Below are positions 45,857 through 57,573 of a DNA stretch of 64,000 bases, in pieces. The DNA comes from Isoetes taiwanensis (lineage: Eukaryota > Streptophyta > Lycopodiopsida > Isoetales > Isoetaceae). The position numbers and the translations under genes are program-made. The stretch spans positions 11,798,134 through 11,862,133 of the forward strand of contig JAJEKV010000028.1 in assembly GCA_021234155.1 (NCBI GenBank), read 5' to 3'. The notes under the pieces were generated by a model that worked only from the letters and a program-made list of their open reading frames with translations, was not told the origin of the DNA and did no database searches. The stretch's first letter is position 1; every line of letters starts with the position of its first letter.

Positions 45857-48660
45857 TTTGTCTTGCTCATTTTATGTACCATGAAATTTTGTGTCTTTGG
45901 TATAATATTCTTGTCTCGCTCATTCATGTATCATGAACTTCTCGATGGTATTACAAGGAGATGTCCTGCGGAAGGTGGTCATTTTATTGCTTTTTGAACT
46001 TTGATGATAACGTTTGTCGCTTACACGAGTGGTCAATTGTTGCTTTTGAACCGTAAATATAACGTTTTCATTTCATTTGGGGTCTTCGTCTTGCTCGTTT
46101 CACGTGTCATATAAGTTTTTTATCTTTGAGGTTTTGTTTTGCTCGTTTTATTTTATGTGCTATGAAAACATTTTTGCCTTTGATTATGATGTTTTTGTTC
46201 TCGCTTGTTCGTGTATCATGAAGTTCTCGAAATATTAGAAGAAAATGTCTTGCGAAAGAGGTACATGTTCTTTGTTGGTTTATTATCTATATGGGTGAGT
46301 TTAGGTGCTCCTCCATCAATACAAGTCTGGGAATACTGTGAGAATATGCCTCGTGCAAGAGGAAACATGTTTTGATTGTATCTTTTTCTCTTTATTAAGT
46401 CCTTGTCTACTAGTTTCTTGCCACAGAAACCAAGGTTCGTATTCTTTGAAGGGGCAGATAGGAAAACGATGCATAGTTCTTGCATGTTGATCACCATGAT
46501 AGCATCATCAAATATATTCATTTTATCCTTCTTTGGTATCCATGAGTTACATGGTTATCTGTATTTTGGCTGTTTTTGGCTTCTTTTTATAAGGCATGGG
46601 GTTTGATTGGTTTGCCTAGAGTGGCCCTTCATCGGGGTACTAGCATGACATCTTTTTGCTTTGACATATTTTCTTTGGTACTCTTAAGCTTCATTTTTCT
46701 AGGCTCCTTAAGAAGCGGGTGGTAACTGTCTCATTTGATGTTTACATGTGGTGGATCTAACATTTGACTCAGACTCTCATGCTTCTTTGGCTCAAATTTT
46801 TACTTTCACACATGTAATTTGCTTTGATATTATGCTACATCGATCCTCTTCTTGTATGCAGTTCCCTTTATGTGGTTTCTTCTTGGTCATTGATCGATAT
46901 GTTGTTTTCCACTCTTGCATATTGTTTCTAGTGTTCCCCTCTACGTGGTCTTGTTTGGTTCTTTCTTACGCATTTGCATATTTAATGTGAATGCTACTCG
47001 CTCAGATGGTAGTGCATTGTGCCCCTGGTTCATTTTACACATTCCTTTCTTTGTTGAAAGCCTCCCCATCTCAAGCCGACATTGTCATTTGACCATTCCA
47101 TTGATCTCCTCTCGAGTCTACATTGCTGTCATTACTACTCTTGCTATGTTATTGACTCCATGTTGCATATCTGTCCTTATTTGTCCTTTCTACTCATTAT
47201 TTTGACTCTTGACCTCTATTCTACTCCATTTTTTGGCCTTCAAGCTCTAGTACCTTCTTACTGCTTCTGCTCCATTGATTCTATCAGCTCCTTATTTCAT
47301 GCTTTTCATTGTTTATTCTTTGTGTCACTCGCCTATTTGGCTCTGCTCATCCTTTTTCTCCTCGTGCTCTCATTCAATTCAATCTCCTCGTGACCTAGTA
47401 CTTGTTACTATATATTCTTCCATTCTAGAATATCTTTTTCGTCCACATTTTTCCTAACTATTCTGGTTCCTACGAATTTATTCTCACATACTTTGTTACA
47501 GTGTTTATTGTTGCTTGTTTGCCCTATAGCTTTATTGATACATTGATTATCTTGTTTAGTCCCTTTGTTCTGATCATTCCTTGCTCCCTTTGTTTTGTTT
47601 GATTCATATGCCATTGGTCTTTGGTCTTCCATTGCTTTATTTTTTAATGATTTTTTATCGTTTTGTTTTTGATCTGTATATGTTGGAGTTGGTTTCGTTC
47701 AAGCGCTTTATTTGGGTCTAGTGCGGCTTACACTAATGCTTGCTATATGTTCCCTTTTCGCTCTTTTAGGTCATCTATTCGTGTTGTTTTGGTATTCTGG
47801 CCTCCTTCTTGCTCCTATATCCTCGTTCTTCCTCTTTCTCCATGTTCCCAATCTGCTCCTTATCCATGCCTTGCATGCTCGTTTTCATATTTGTGCATTC
47901 TGTTACATTTTATTGCATTGACCTGTATAGACTCATTTCTCCCTCTGGCTTTTACTTCTAATATTTGTTTACCTCAGAGTTGTTCTGCCATTATCCTTCA
48001 ACTTTGTTACATGTGCTTTATTTTTTCCACGACATGTTTATCCTTTTTTTGCTTTTAGACCTTATTCACATTGGCTTTACGTTTATTAGCTTGACCTCGG
48101 TTGCCTTTGCATCCATTCGGGCCCTCCAGTCTCCTTGATCCTGGTTGACTTCATTCCATTGTCTTCTTTGTCTATTCGATCTGTCCTTTTTTCTTTCTTT
48201 CTTTTTATTTGGTCTCTTCGCTTGAAGTTTCTCTATTCGTCTTGGTGCACTTTGGCCGATTCCAGTAAGTTTCCTTCCTCAATGATCCATTCGTGTCCTT
48301 TATACCTTGATATCGTCATCTGCTTTGTCTGCTGTTATCTCATAAGGTCCTTTTCCCATCTCTTACTGCACCGTTCCATTGACTTGCCTTTTTCGACTTT
48401 CCACTGCAGGTTATTTTTTGAAGATCTCTCGAAGTCGGAGAGCGTGGGGTGGAGCCCCGTCTCGGGAAGGTCTTGCCGTCATCTTGGTTTCAAGGTGTTT
48501 CTTGGTGGACGTGCTGATGCTGCCCGCAAGGGCGAGGTTTTTCATCTCGATGAGAAGTTGTGGCCAGTTTTTCTCATCTTTGCCTTGTTTGAGCAGCGGA
48601 TGCATCATATTTCTATCTTATTTTCTTCATTTCCATCATGCTCTCGATAATTGTTGAGTT
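45857..48660. other. T-rich noncoding DNA, continuation of 37.8-40.2 kb
   Basis: Pyrimidine-rich sequence with tandem phrases on TTGCTC(A/G)TTT(T/C)A(C/T)GT and CATGAA(A/G)TTCTCG near the left border. Open frames here translate T-rich low-complexity DNA. A G+C-richer patch at 48410-48650, preceded by TTTCCACTGCAG, has overlapping frames and could be a captured exon, but no family was recognised. Confidence 0.5.
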
Positions 48661-48947
48661 TCGGAGCATGTTTATCCAAAATTTTAAACCTTTCTACCCC
48701 TAGTAGGGGAATTAATTTGCACTGAATGATTTTACAAAAGCTCAATGAGAACACCACTTCACTTCAGCCACTTGATTGTGTCATAAGACCCATCCTAGAA
48801 ATGAAACGTTTAAATGAGCACAGGGCATGTCACTACAAAATGGCATTTGAGTTGATAATTGAAAGCACAATTTCATTAATCATGGACAATACCTGAATTT
48901 ATGGACCATTTTTTAATATACTTGCATGAATGACTCTTTTTCATAAA

Positions 48948-51695
48948 CTAATTGACATCCCCTGCAAGTGCTGCATATGCCTCAGCAGCATGCACGGGTA
49001 TCTTAATAGTATTAGGTATCTTCTTCTTGTCTGATGGCTCCCAAGCGTAGTCGAAAGTCTCTAATCCTATGCGGTCACTTGCAGTCGTTGGCCTCCATCT
49101 CTTCTTCCAGCAATTGGCATAATTAGTTGGGTAGACTTGATTCCTCACCGGGATTGGCTCCCACCAAGTCACCAGAATAGTCTCAAAGTTCTCCTTCTTA
49201 TCATGGGCTCCTCATTAGCTAGGCCCACCCAAGTTGGGCATAGCACATCATCAGGGCGTGCCATAATAAACATATCTTTCTTCAAATCTTTGTATGGATT
49301 GAATTCCGGTACAGGTTTGTCCTTCCACGGACCGACATAAGGAGGAGTGATAGTAGCAATGGGCTCCACCACTACAGCTACATCAGGTGGAGCTCGCGCT
49401 TGCCTAGTACGTGGCCAGAACTTCATAATAAGTGCCTTCGTCACTGCTGATGTTCCCCAGTTCTTGCAAGAGTTTCATCCAATATTCAATCGTGGACGTG
49501 AACTGTGCCGAGTACTTGGCTGTTTCTGGAGCACCCTTGTTACTGGTTGAACAAGCAACCCAATGCAATATATGCTTGTGGATACTGTTTCGCAGCAGGC
49601 CAAGGTCCTTCACCAATTTCTTGGGAGGAAGCAGCTTAGGATATCCAACTGGCATCATGGGCTCCCCGTCGTCTTTTTCTTTCCACAACTTTATTCCACC
49701 AGCAGGCAACCAATCCACGTAAGTGGGTCGAGCTTTGTAATACATGACTGGCCAATCACCATTCATAGCAAAGCTGAAAGTTAGAGGGGTGGTGTGACCT
49801 GTCAATCTATCATCCCCATCTGGTATGTAGCCTTCTATAAAACCCTTCCAATCTGGAACTTTGTCAACAACATAGGGCACAGGTGTATTCAAGTTGCATT
49901 TGTGGAATTCATACAGTAGTTCTGGCATTGTGAGCACCTCGGCCTTCTTTAAAGATGTGGAGAAGTTACCAAACAAGGCATCGATATCATCATGTGTATG
50001 ACCGGGCATCATGAACCCTAGCTCAATCTCTTCAAACACACCAAGATATACTAGGTAAGAAAGATAGGAGAAGACATACCTATTATTGTTCTGTCCAGAT
50101 GCGTTGTCCAGCTGCAAATAAAGTATCTTGGGCAGAGGCTTCAATGATGGTCCCTCTGCCTATGGCAAATTAGCAGGTATGCTGCTATTGGATAGTGACA
50201 ACTTTGACTCCAAGGACGTGGTGTCTCGCAAGGAGGACACCCATTTTGGAGCAGATGATTCAGGCACTGACAGGTGGCCTCCTGCATACTTGTGCACCAT
50301 CTCTAATCTCTTCAAGATGCTATTCAAAGAACCTACATGGAAGTTAGAGTCATCTGGCCATAAGTCCAGGGCAAAGTTTCCATAGCTTCCATTTCCATGA
50401 CCATGAGTCAGTGCACCAGTCAATGACATTTTGAGCTTGTCAAGTCTCCAGAGAGACTTCACAGATTGTTACAATTTCGGATTGTTTTCGCTTGATCCAT
50501 TTTGTCGTGAATAATACAAAGATATTGGCCGGGATACCTGTGGGAGTATAATCTCCACGACCAGTACTGTGTGCGACATGAGGCCTGCTCTAGTCTATGC
50601 GCTCTTCTTTGATCATGCAGTATCCTCCTCTCTCCTTCATCCTTGGTCTTCAGTAACTTTATACGGATCACCTCGCACGTATCGCATTTGGAGAATGCAA
50701 TTTTCTTTGCGATACTGACATCCCGGAAGCTCCGCCTCCACGTTCTATGAAACCTAGTCGGTGATACCTTCTTGCCAGTCAGTGCCACAACCTCTGCATT
50801 AACCTCTTCTAGAATGCTGGACTTCGTAAACATTGCAGGCAACTTTCTGACGTTCTCTCTTATCCCCTCCTTGTTTCTCCTGCTGCGGTGGGGCAAAGAT
50901 TCACAGTTTTCCCTCACAAACATGGAAAACACGGCCTCGCATGTCAATGTCAAGGAACGAGGTTTCATGGTGCCGCAGTTACCATGTTCAGCCTTGCGTG
51001 CACCCTCAAGGAATTGGGCCTTCCACTTCAGATATGCCAACTTTGAGATCCCGAGATCAAGGTACCACGCCCTCTCGCAAACGAGATTCCCTTGTAGCAC
51101 TAGTCGTCCCACTCTTCGACCTTTCATGTTGTTGCCGAACATGTCATAAACAAAAGTAACCCTATCACTAGATTTCATGGCAAGGAATTCCTTTCGCATG
51201 TTAACAACTTGATTCGTAGAGAACTTGACGCAACACCTATTTTTGCAGCACAAGGTCCTCCTGTAACTGAGGATAGCATTCTGAGTGGTGAGACGAACAA
51301 GCTTTGGTGGCTTTACAATCTTCCTGGGCTGTCGGGAATGAAAAGTGTAATGTTGTTTCTCATAATTTGGGTGCTTCTGATGCTCTGAGCTGCCCTAGCT
51401 GGACACTATATCTACTTCCTGTTGCGGTGCCGCGGTCAATATCTCCAAGATCTTCATTCCGCCAACACGAACGAGGTCATTGTTCCATCTCACGAGCATC
51501 CCCGGTTTCGGCAGCTGCAAGCATCCCTGGCAACGGATGTTCACTTCAGAAGGGAGGGGGGGAACCTTCGGTAACAGATACTCCCACAAACTTAAAACCC
51601 AGAAACTGGTCACACACTGCATCGTCGGGGCTAATGAATGATATGAATCACTTTCTGACAATAATGGAGTCGCAAGAGTGCCATATCTCACAATT
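48948..51695 (-). pseudogene. DUF7869-type protein of a mobile element, broken by stops and frameshifts
   Basis: Transcript order on the minus strand. A head region (51691-51395) ends in a TAG. Then MCCKNRCCVKFSTNQVVNMR starts a 264-codon frame (51253-50459) ending at HDKMDQAKT. After a one-base frame change, HGHGNGSYGNFALDLWPDDS follows (50462-50160). After another TAG comes LYLQLDNASGQNNNRYVFSY and then GFMMPGHTHDDIDALFGNFS (50144-49404). The C-terminal part (49444-48948, two more frame changes) has a WVG...W and a KIPNTIKIP ending. MDQAKT, LDN(A/T)SGQN and GHTH(D/E)DID are the signature blocks of the DUF7869 family found in seed-free plants, algae and oomycetes. The acidic residues look like an RNase H/DDE fold, so a transposase-like role is plausible. 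It is transcribed away from the H3-ParB-methyltransferase gene. Confidence 0.7.
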
Positions 51696-51786
51696 CATTT
51701 CAAGAAGGGTATATCTTGTCAGCGGTTGTGTCTCCTTTCCCACTTCTGTCCGCTATCTTTTTCTGGGGAGGTCACTAACAGACGAC

Positions 51787-52060
51787 TCACGAGCATCTTC
51801 GCTTCTCCAGAGAACGAATGAGCCCCTGGCTTCTGCTATTGTGTTTGCATCTGGAGTCGGCCAAGGGAAGGGTATGGTGGCCTTTGATCACTTCCTCTAC
51901 ACCAACGCTCACTACTCCATTCGGTATTTCCTTGAAGTGGCATTGTGTCATTTGCCTCACAACTCCTTTTGCTACTAGATGATCATTAAGGAAGAGATAC
52001 ACAACCTGCACAAGGATTTCAGTAGTGTTAAAACCGAATAAGGACGACGAGAAAGCAATG
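51787..52060 (-). pseudogene. possible upstream exon of the DUF7869 gene (DUF8039-like domain)
   Basis: On the minus strand a frame reads ILVQVVYLFLNDHLVAKGVV, IPNGVVSVGVEEV and HHTLPLADSRCKHNSRSQGL. The pattern VYLF.ND.LVA.GVV....G.V.V.V..V......LP recalls the DUF8039-type domain seen in plant transposon proteins. It lies immediately upstream of the DUF7869 relic, in another frame, and could be its N-terminal exon. The identification is tentative. Confidence 0.3.
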
Positions 52061-52104
52061 CAAAAGACATAGGGGGATGGCCATTCAATGGTTACACAGA
52101 CAAT

Positions 52105-52760
52105 GAAATTGGGCGGGTGCCGATTTTTACATATGAGGCCCTTAGATTCCCCTTGTTTCAAATTGGGCGGACACCCAATTTGACCACATCAGGCGCTTGT
52201 ATAACGTTAGTATTGATGCAGTCAGTGTCAGACTGGGTACCACAAAAAGTTCTCCTTCTGAACATGCCATGATCGCGGACAAATTGGGCGCCCGCCCAAT
52301 TTGGCCGTGGTTGTAGAAGAACATTAAAGGGGGTAGAGACTCGGAAGGTCAAGTTCGGCGCCCGCCCAATTTAGCTGCCAGAACTCCGAACAGAAATATA
52401 GGTATTCATGCAGTTAGAGTCAGATTGGGCGTCCGCCCAATTTTACCTTCTCGGCATGCCTTTGTCGCTTACAAAATGGACGGGCACTACAATTGACCCT
52501 TTGTGTAAAAGCACATTCAAGTGAAAAAGACTAGAAGAACGACTTGGGCCCACCCAATTTGCCCACGTTGGGGGCTTGTTTCAATGTCAGTATAGGGCGT
52601 TGCTTCAACTTCAGAGACAGATTGGGCGCCCGCCCAATTTCACCTTCTGGGCTTGTCTTCATGGGGAACAAACTGGGCGCCCGCCCAATTTGTCCCTCTG
52701 TGTAGATGAACGTGAATGGGGGAGACACTAAAAGAACATCTTGGGTGCCCCCCAAATTTT
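52105..52760. repeat. array of 22-bp GGGC near-palindromes between the divergent genes
   Basis: Ten sites match AAATTGGGC-N4-GCCCAATTT to various degrees, at about 52105, 52160, 52281, 52351, 52422, 52472, 52541, 52619, 52669 and 52740. Spacing is 50-120 bases and the intervening DNA is not repeated, so this is not a simple tandem array. The centre is GCCC in the best copies (52281, 52619, 52669) and GGAC or GTCC in others. The array sits upstream of the minus-strand DUF7869 gene. Confidence 0.85.
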
Positions 52761-53349
52761 TGACGGGGGGAGGGCTGGACTGCACACCACAGTGGAATTA
52801 TCATTGAGGAACTTGGACAAAAACAAACGAGCACTGGAAGGGCCTGACTGCACACCAGGGTGGACTTATCATGGAGGTTCTTGGGGAAAAACAGACAAGC
52901 ATTAGAAAATAGCATGCATACATTCCCTGCACACCAATTTCAGGACAAGCAAGCACTGCATCGAAACTTAGAGTATATATAAATCTGACAGTAGCTGTCA
53001 AAGTCCAAACTCCAGAACTGTGACTGGATTACCAAGCCCTGTGACCCCACCCCAGTTCTTCTTGGTTACCAGACAAATTTTTTACTAACGAGTGTGAAGA
53101 GGCGTGATTCAGGAGTCGTGGATGAAGAGACGCCAGCGAAAAGGCGTGAATGAAGAGGTGTGTATTTGAATTAGGACACACACATCCTTTCAGATTAGTT
53201 TCATGGCAATTAGACATCGAGCTATGGCGAGTACAAACTGTGGAAGAGCACAAACCTTTGGAGATTTAGTCGCCATGATTATGAAGCGCTGAAGATGGTT
53301 GCGTCTTGAAGATAAAAGACTAGTGCGCATTTACATTTAAACCTAAATT
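52761..53349. other. intergenic DNA between the divergent genes
   Basis: No gene supported. TGCACACCA(C/G)(A/G)GTGGA with TTGGACAAAAACA/TTGGGGAAAAACA is duplicated at 52785-52900. A TATATATAAAT stretch at about 52973-52983 could serve as a TATA box for either direction. Confidence 0.4.
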
Positions 53350-53465
53350 CCCCCCAAAATTTGAATGTAATTTCCCCCCTAATTTCAAAGTTAAATGTCC
53401 CCCCTAATTTCAAAGTAAAATGTCCCCCTCCCCCCAACTTTTAAACATATATTCCCGCCTAAAAT
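53350..53465. repeat. C-rich tandem repeat, about 24 bases by 4
   Basis: Imperfect repeats of TCCCCCCTAATTTCAAAGT. They lie some 200 bases before the TATA-like box of the plus-strand gene. Confidence 0.75.
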
Positions 53466-53670
53466 GCCTGCGACACGTGCATGATTAAAATTAAAATTAG
53501 GCGGGCTTTAAATGACATATTTGAAATTCAAATTCTCCGTGCATTTAATAACGAGGTCCACAATTAATTCCTCACGCTCGAACATGGCAACGGTCCATTT
53601 TTATTTGAAAAGGTGCATTTCTTTTAGGCACGACACTTGTCATGCGTGCATGAACGGTCCATACATATCC

Positions 53671-53680
53671 CCTTTAAAAG
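53671..53680 (+). promoter_or_regulatory. TATA-like box of the H3-ParB-methyltransferase gene
   Basis: CCTTTAAAAGCCC is the best TATA-like sequence ahead of the first exon. An initiating ATG could be at 53799 or 53958. Start-site position is inferred only. Confidence 0.4.
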
Positions 53681-54162
53681 CCCATTATTCTCCTCGACTT
53701 CAGTTTTAGAAAGTTCTGTGTTGCCTTGGCGCTTTCTGCTTCACTTAACACTGTCGCCTTCAGATTTTCTATCCACCAATCTTCTTCTCGTCCCTATCAT
53801 GTCGGAGCCCTATACTCCCGAACCAGCTGTCGGCTTCGGGTCGCGCACTTGGCGCCTGGTATTTCTCAGCCGCTTGTCGCCGTCCTGTTGGCGCCTTCCT
53901 CTGTTGATTGTCCTAGCGCCTTCGAATCCCTGTACACCAGGAGAATCGTACCAGTTGATGGCATCTCGCCCCACGACAGGAGGCAAAGGTAAGCTGGACT
54001 ACTTTCTTATTATTAACTTGGCAGTATCTCTCAGCGCCTGCTGATTGAGACTGCCATATCATAAACCTGGCCCTTAGGGTATCCCACCTTTGCTTTGTGG
54101 AAATTGGGTTGTGGCTGACAAAGATGCCTCAATGGTCCCCACCAATGCATACCTCTGTCTAG

Positions 54163-54655
54163 AAATTTGGCGGGCGCCCAATAGTTTCCCTCAGGGCGCC
54201 TGATTTTGCACAATAGTGTCTTTTTTCTCCAGAAGGCTACCCCTCGAATAAATTGGGCGCCCGCCCAATTTTTTCAAGGGGTAGCCTAACTACATTGAAT
54301 TTGCCTCATGGGCCATTGAACAAATTGGGCGCCCGCCCAATTTGTTGTGACTGAGACCTTAATTGCTCTCTTCTCACTAGCAGGAAATTGGGCGGACGCC
54401 CAATTTATTCATAGAAGAGCCTGACTTCCTTCGACTGAAGGCATGGGCAGAAGCAAATTGGGCGCCTGCCCAATTTGGTGTGAAAAGGGATCCTGATCAC
54501 GTTGATCTCAGGGCATGCCCGACAGTCCAAATTGGGCGGGCGCCCAATTTGGCCTCTATCATCCATCCATTTTTTCAGTCCCAAATCTCCCTCCAGAATA
54601 GAGTTTTAATAGTTTCACCATGGCCCAGCGAGGAAATTGGGCGGACACCCAATTT
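54163..54655. repeat. seven GGGC near-palindromes inside intron 1
   Basis: Sites at about 54163, 54249, 54321, 54384, 54454, 54528 and 54633 lie between the exon 1 donor (53988) and the exon 2 acceptor (54729). Several are near perfect AAATTGGGC-GCCC-GCCCAATTT, and the one at 54528 has the opposite centre GGGC. Spacing is about 63-105 bases. Confidence 0.85.
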
Positions 54656-56200
54656 GAGGTCGACAGAGTCTAGAATGCACTGGGAAATTTTGCTGGGGCT
54701 GTGTTCTAACACTTCTTTCCGTTGTGTAGGAACTATGGCGCGAACAAAGCAGACTGCTCGAGTTTGTGGGCCCGCACCGAGATTTGTAGAAGTTATAGCC
54801 GAAGCAAGAACGGAAGAAGACAAAGAACTGTTTGCTGGCATCATTGTAGTGCCCCATGAAGTTTTGTCCATTGCTGAGGAATGGACCTGATGCATAGAGA
54901 TAGGGAATATTCACCCTGAGTTCCAGACGAACCACCTGAAGGACCTTTTGCTTTTGGCGAGAAAGGGACACGGAAAATGCACTCGGCGGGTATCCTCATC
55001 GACATGGAGGTCTCACCTGATAACAATGATGACACCATAGATCGGGCTTTCGTCCGTTATAAGCTTCCCCTTTCTAGCTACGAGCCCTGTATGATGCAGG
55101 CAAGTATAACCGAAAGCCCACAATCTTGCGCTCATAGAGGATGGGTGCTAGACTCATATGAATGTTTAGAGCGCTCCGGCATCAAATCAAGAACTGATAT
55201 CTTGGATGGCTTCTACGCTGTCCGGCAGTGGATATTTGAACACAAACAGAACAGGTCTGAAGCATTGTATACGGAGTATCAAGGCAAAAACCAACCCAAA
55301 GTCTACGATACTAAGTGGCTTAGGTCTAGATACGGGGTTCCAAAGAAGAGTGAGACAGCACAAGCGCCCGTGGAAACGCCGACAATTGCAAAGAAGACGA
55401 GGACACCTGCCACGGCTATTCTCAGTAAAGCTGCCCCTAAACTTTTATTGGGTGGAATGTCGAGGACACGAAGGTCGCCCGAGGTCAGTGCAGAAGAGGA
55501 ACAGTCGTCTGAAGAGGAAGCAGGTAAGTGCAGAGGACAACTTGTGGCTGGTCCGTCCTCCAAGAGACACAAGAGGGACATCTCACCTGAGAGCCCACAT
55601 GGTTCGGAGAGGGAGTCTTTGTCTGCTTCTTCAACTGAAGAATGGGAGACTAGACGGCAGATCGTAAAAGTCACTCCATCTGCTAGCGACGTTACACAGG
55701 AGAGCATACATGAGTTGTCCCAGAGTGCATTGTCAACATCAAGCATAGGGAGAGAATTTACCCTCTGGGGGTGGGCTTCGAGATTGAAATCGATGTGTTC
55801 AAGATATACAAAGCCCCGGCAAATATGACATGTAGGGTCATAAGTCCAGAGCACTTGGACACTCTGTATGAATCATTTATCAGCCATCAGATGCACCCTC
55901 CCTGTGCTGATGTCGTACCATTCGATCCACAGACATGACGAGCAATTAAGTGGAAGAAGGCCACGGACCTGGAAAATGCAGAATTTTGGATTGTCAATGG
56001 CAACCATACGATGGCGGTTGCTCAACTGCTTGTCACACAAGCTTTGGCATGGCCTCCTGAAAGAAAGTACTTGGCAGAACTGATATTCTTTTTTTTTATG
56101 CCAAAAGGAAATGCCGAATGCTGGCAGGAAATCTCACAGCAATTGAGTACGTTCGTGTCTTCAACTATTCTTTTTGATACTTCGTGCTATCCCGCAGTGC

Positions 56201-56339
56201 CAAATTGGGCGCCCAATTTGAGATATTGAGACACTAAACTCAAATTGGGCGGGCGCCCAATTTGCCTGAACGAGTGCCAAATTGGGCGGGCGCCCAGTTT
56301 GGCTGAAAGAGTTACAAAATTGGGCGCCCGCCGAATTTG
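56201..56339. repeat. four GGGC near-palindromes inside the next intron
   Basis: Sites at about 56201 (AAATTGGGC joined directly to GCCCAATTT without a centre), 56241, 56278 and 56316. They lie between the end of exon 2 coding (about 56150) and the acceptor CCTGTAG at 56383. Confidence 0.85.
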
Positions 56340-57549
56340 GCTAATGTGTATGGGCCTTATCTAATGCGTTCTGTGTCCTGTAGGATTGGGTGGCTGTGGC
56401 GCTGCAAACATTGAAAAAGGCAACTATGCGTGACTACGACTACTTTGTTTATCTGGATGACGAAACGTGGTCCATGTGCACTGAAGTCGCCCAGTTATTT
56501 TACGAAGATCGTTTGAAGGATGAGAAGGGAGAAAAAATTGAAGTGAAAGATAGGCTGAGACTTTTCACCAACAATTCCTGTCGCCCATTGAAGTCCATGC
56601 ATCCTCTAGATCTGCAAAGGCTGATGAAGGAGATCAAGAATGGCACCACATTCCTGAAAGGAACCTAAGATTATACTGGAAGACGTACCATGAAAATCAG
56701 GGCCCTTGAGTTGAAGAAAGTAAAAAAACTACCATTTCAAGACATGGCTGCCTTGAGGCAAGCTCATCCCATATTCACGGAGAATTTAATGCTTATGTTC
56801 GCCAGCAGTATCTGTGGATGGGCAGAAGGACGCAAAGAGATGGAGAAGAAGAAGAAGAAGAAGAAGAGATTTTAACGTCACGCCACAAGGCAGCGTCCTA
56901 TCGGACATGTGACACTTTACAACAAACCCAGATGGGTCCTGCCCCCACCACTTTACATTGCTGAAGTGGGTCCTTCCCCCACCAACTTTCCGGAGTCCCT
57001 CAACGGCAAAGTAGACGAATATCTTCTTGGGCCAGTTGAGGAGGGGGGCAAACCGTTCAAGTGTTTCCCCGTGAGTCCATTAGGTTTGTGCGTAGACGTG
57101 GTGAACACTTCTGCCCGCTTCGTTGGTTGCGACTTCAGATATACAAAGAAATGGGCAATGGAAGATTATCAAAAATTCCTTGACCAGCTTAGCACGATGA
57201 CGGACCAACAGCTTTACTGGATAGCTATATTTATTACGCCGGATCGCCTCAATGAGTGCCTATCCGCCATGAAGACAATAGACGGTGGCAGCCATGTTTG
57301 GGTTGGTTCCTACCAGGACTCCCCGACCAAAAGTGTTTCTACCTCTAGAGTGCGAGAGTTGCAAAGTTTTGTCTTGCTAATGTATGTTGCCAGAGACGCC
57401 GCGGCTCCGCCATCTCTAGATGAATTAAATATTTGCTTTGCCAATTCCGACCATCCTAAGCAATATGCTAAATTTCCCAAGCATTTGCGAGAAAAACAGG
57501 ACATCGAAAAGAATTTGCCTGATCATGAGTGTGCAGCAGGTGTGCATTT

Positions 57550-57573
57550 CAAATTGGGCGCCCGCCGAATTTC
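57550..57573. repeat. GGGC near-palindrome inside a 76-base intron
   Basis: AAATTGGGC-GCCC-GCCGAATTT lies within the short intron 57540-57615 (GTGTGC...CCCTGCAG). Removal of that intron restores the frame into the methyltransferase motif I exon. Confidence 0.8.

Noticed and set aside
48135-48650. A 171-residue membrane-like protein
   Set aside because: Hydrophobic Phe/Leu/Ser stretches come from T-rich low-complexity DNA. No start context or family motif was seen. Only the G+C-richer end (48.41-48.65 kb) might be a captured exon.
48829-48850. CACTACAAAA as the left end of a CACTA element around the DUF7869 gene
   Set aside because: The sequence matches the usual CACTA start, but no inverted counterpart (TTTTGTAGTG) was found to the right of 59 kb.
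52105-52760. CRISPR array
   Set aside because: The repeats are imperfect palindromes with irregular spacing of 50-120 bases in a eukaryotic context with introns, and there are no cas genes.
54735-54890. A genuine histone H3 gene
   Set aside because: Only residues 1-8 match H3. The following residues share nothing with H3 (no K9-S-T-G-G-K in place, no histone fold), and the same protein continues into ParB-like sequence.
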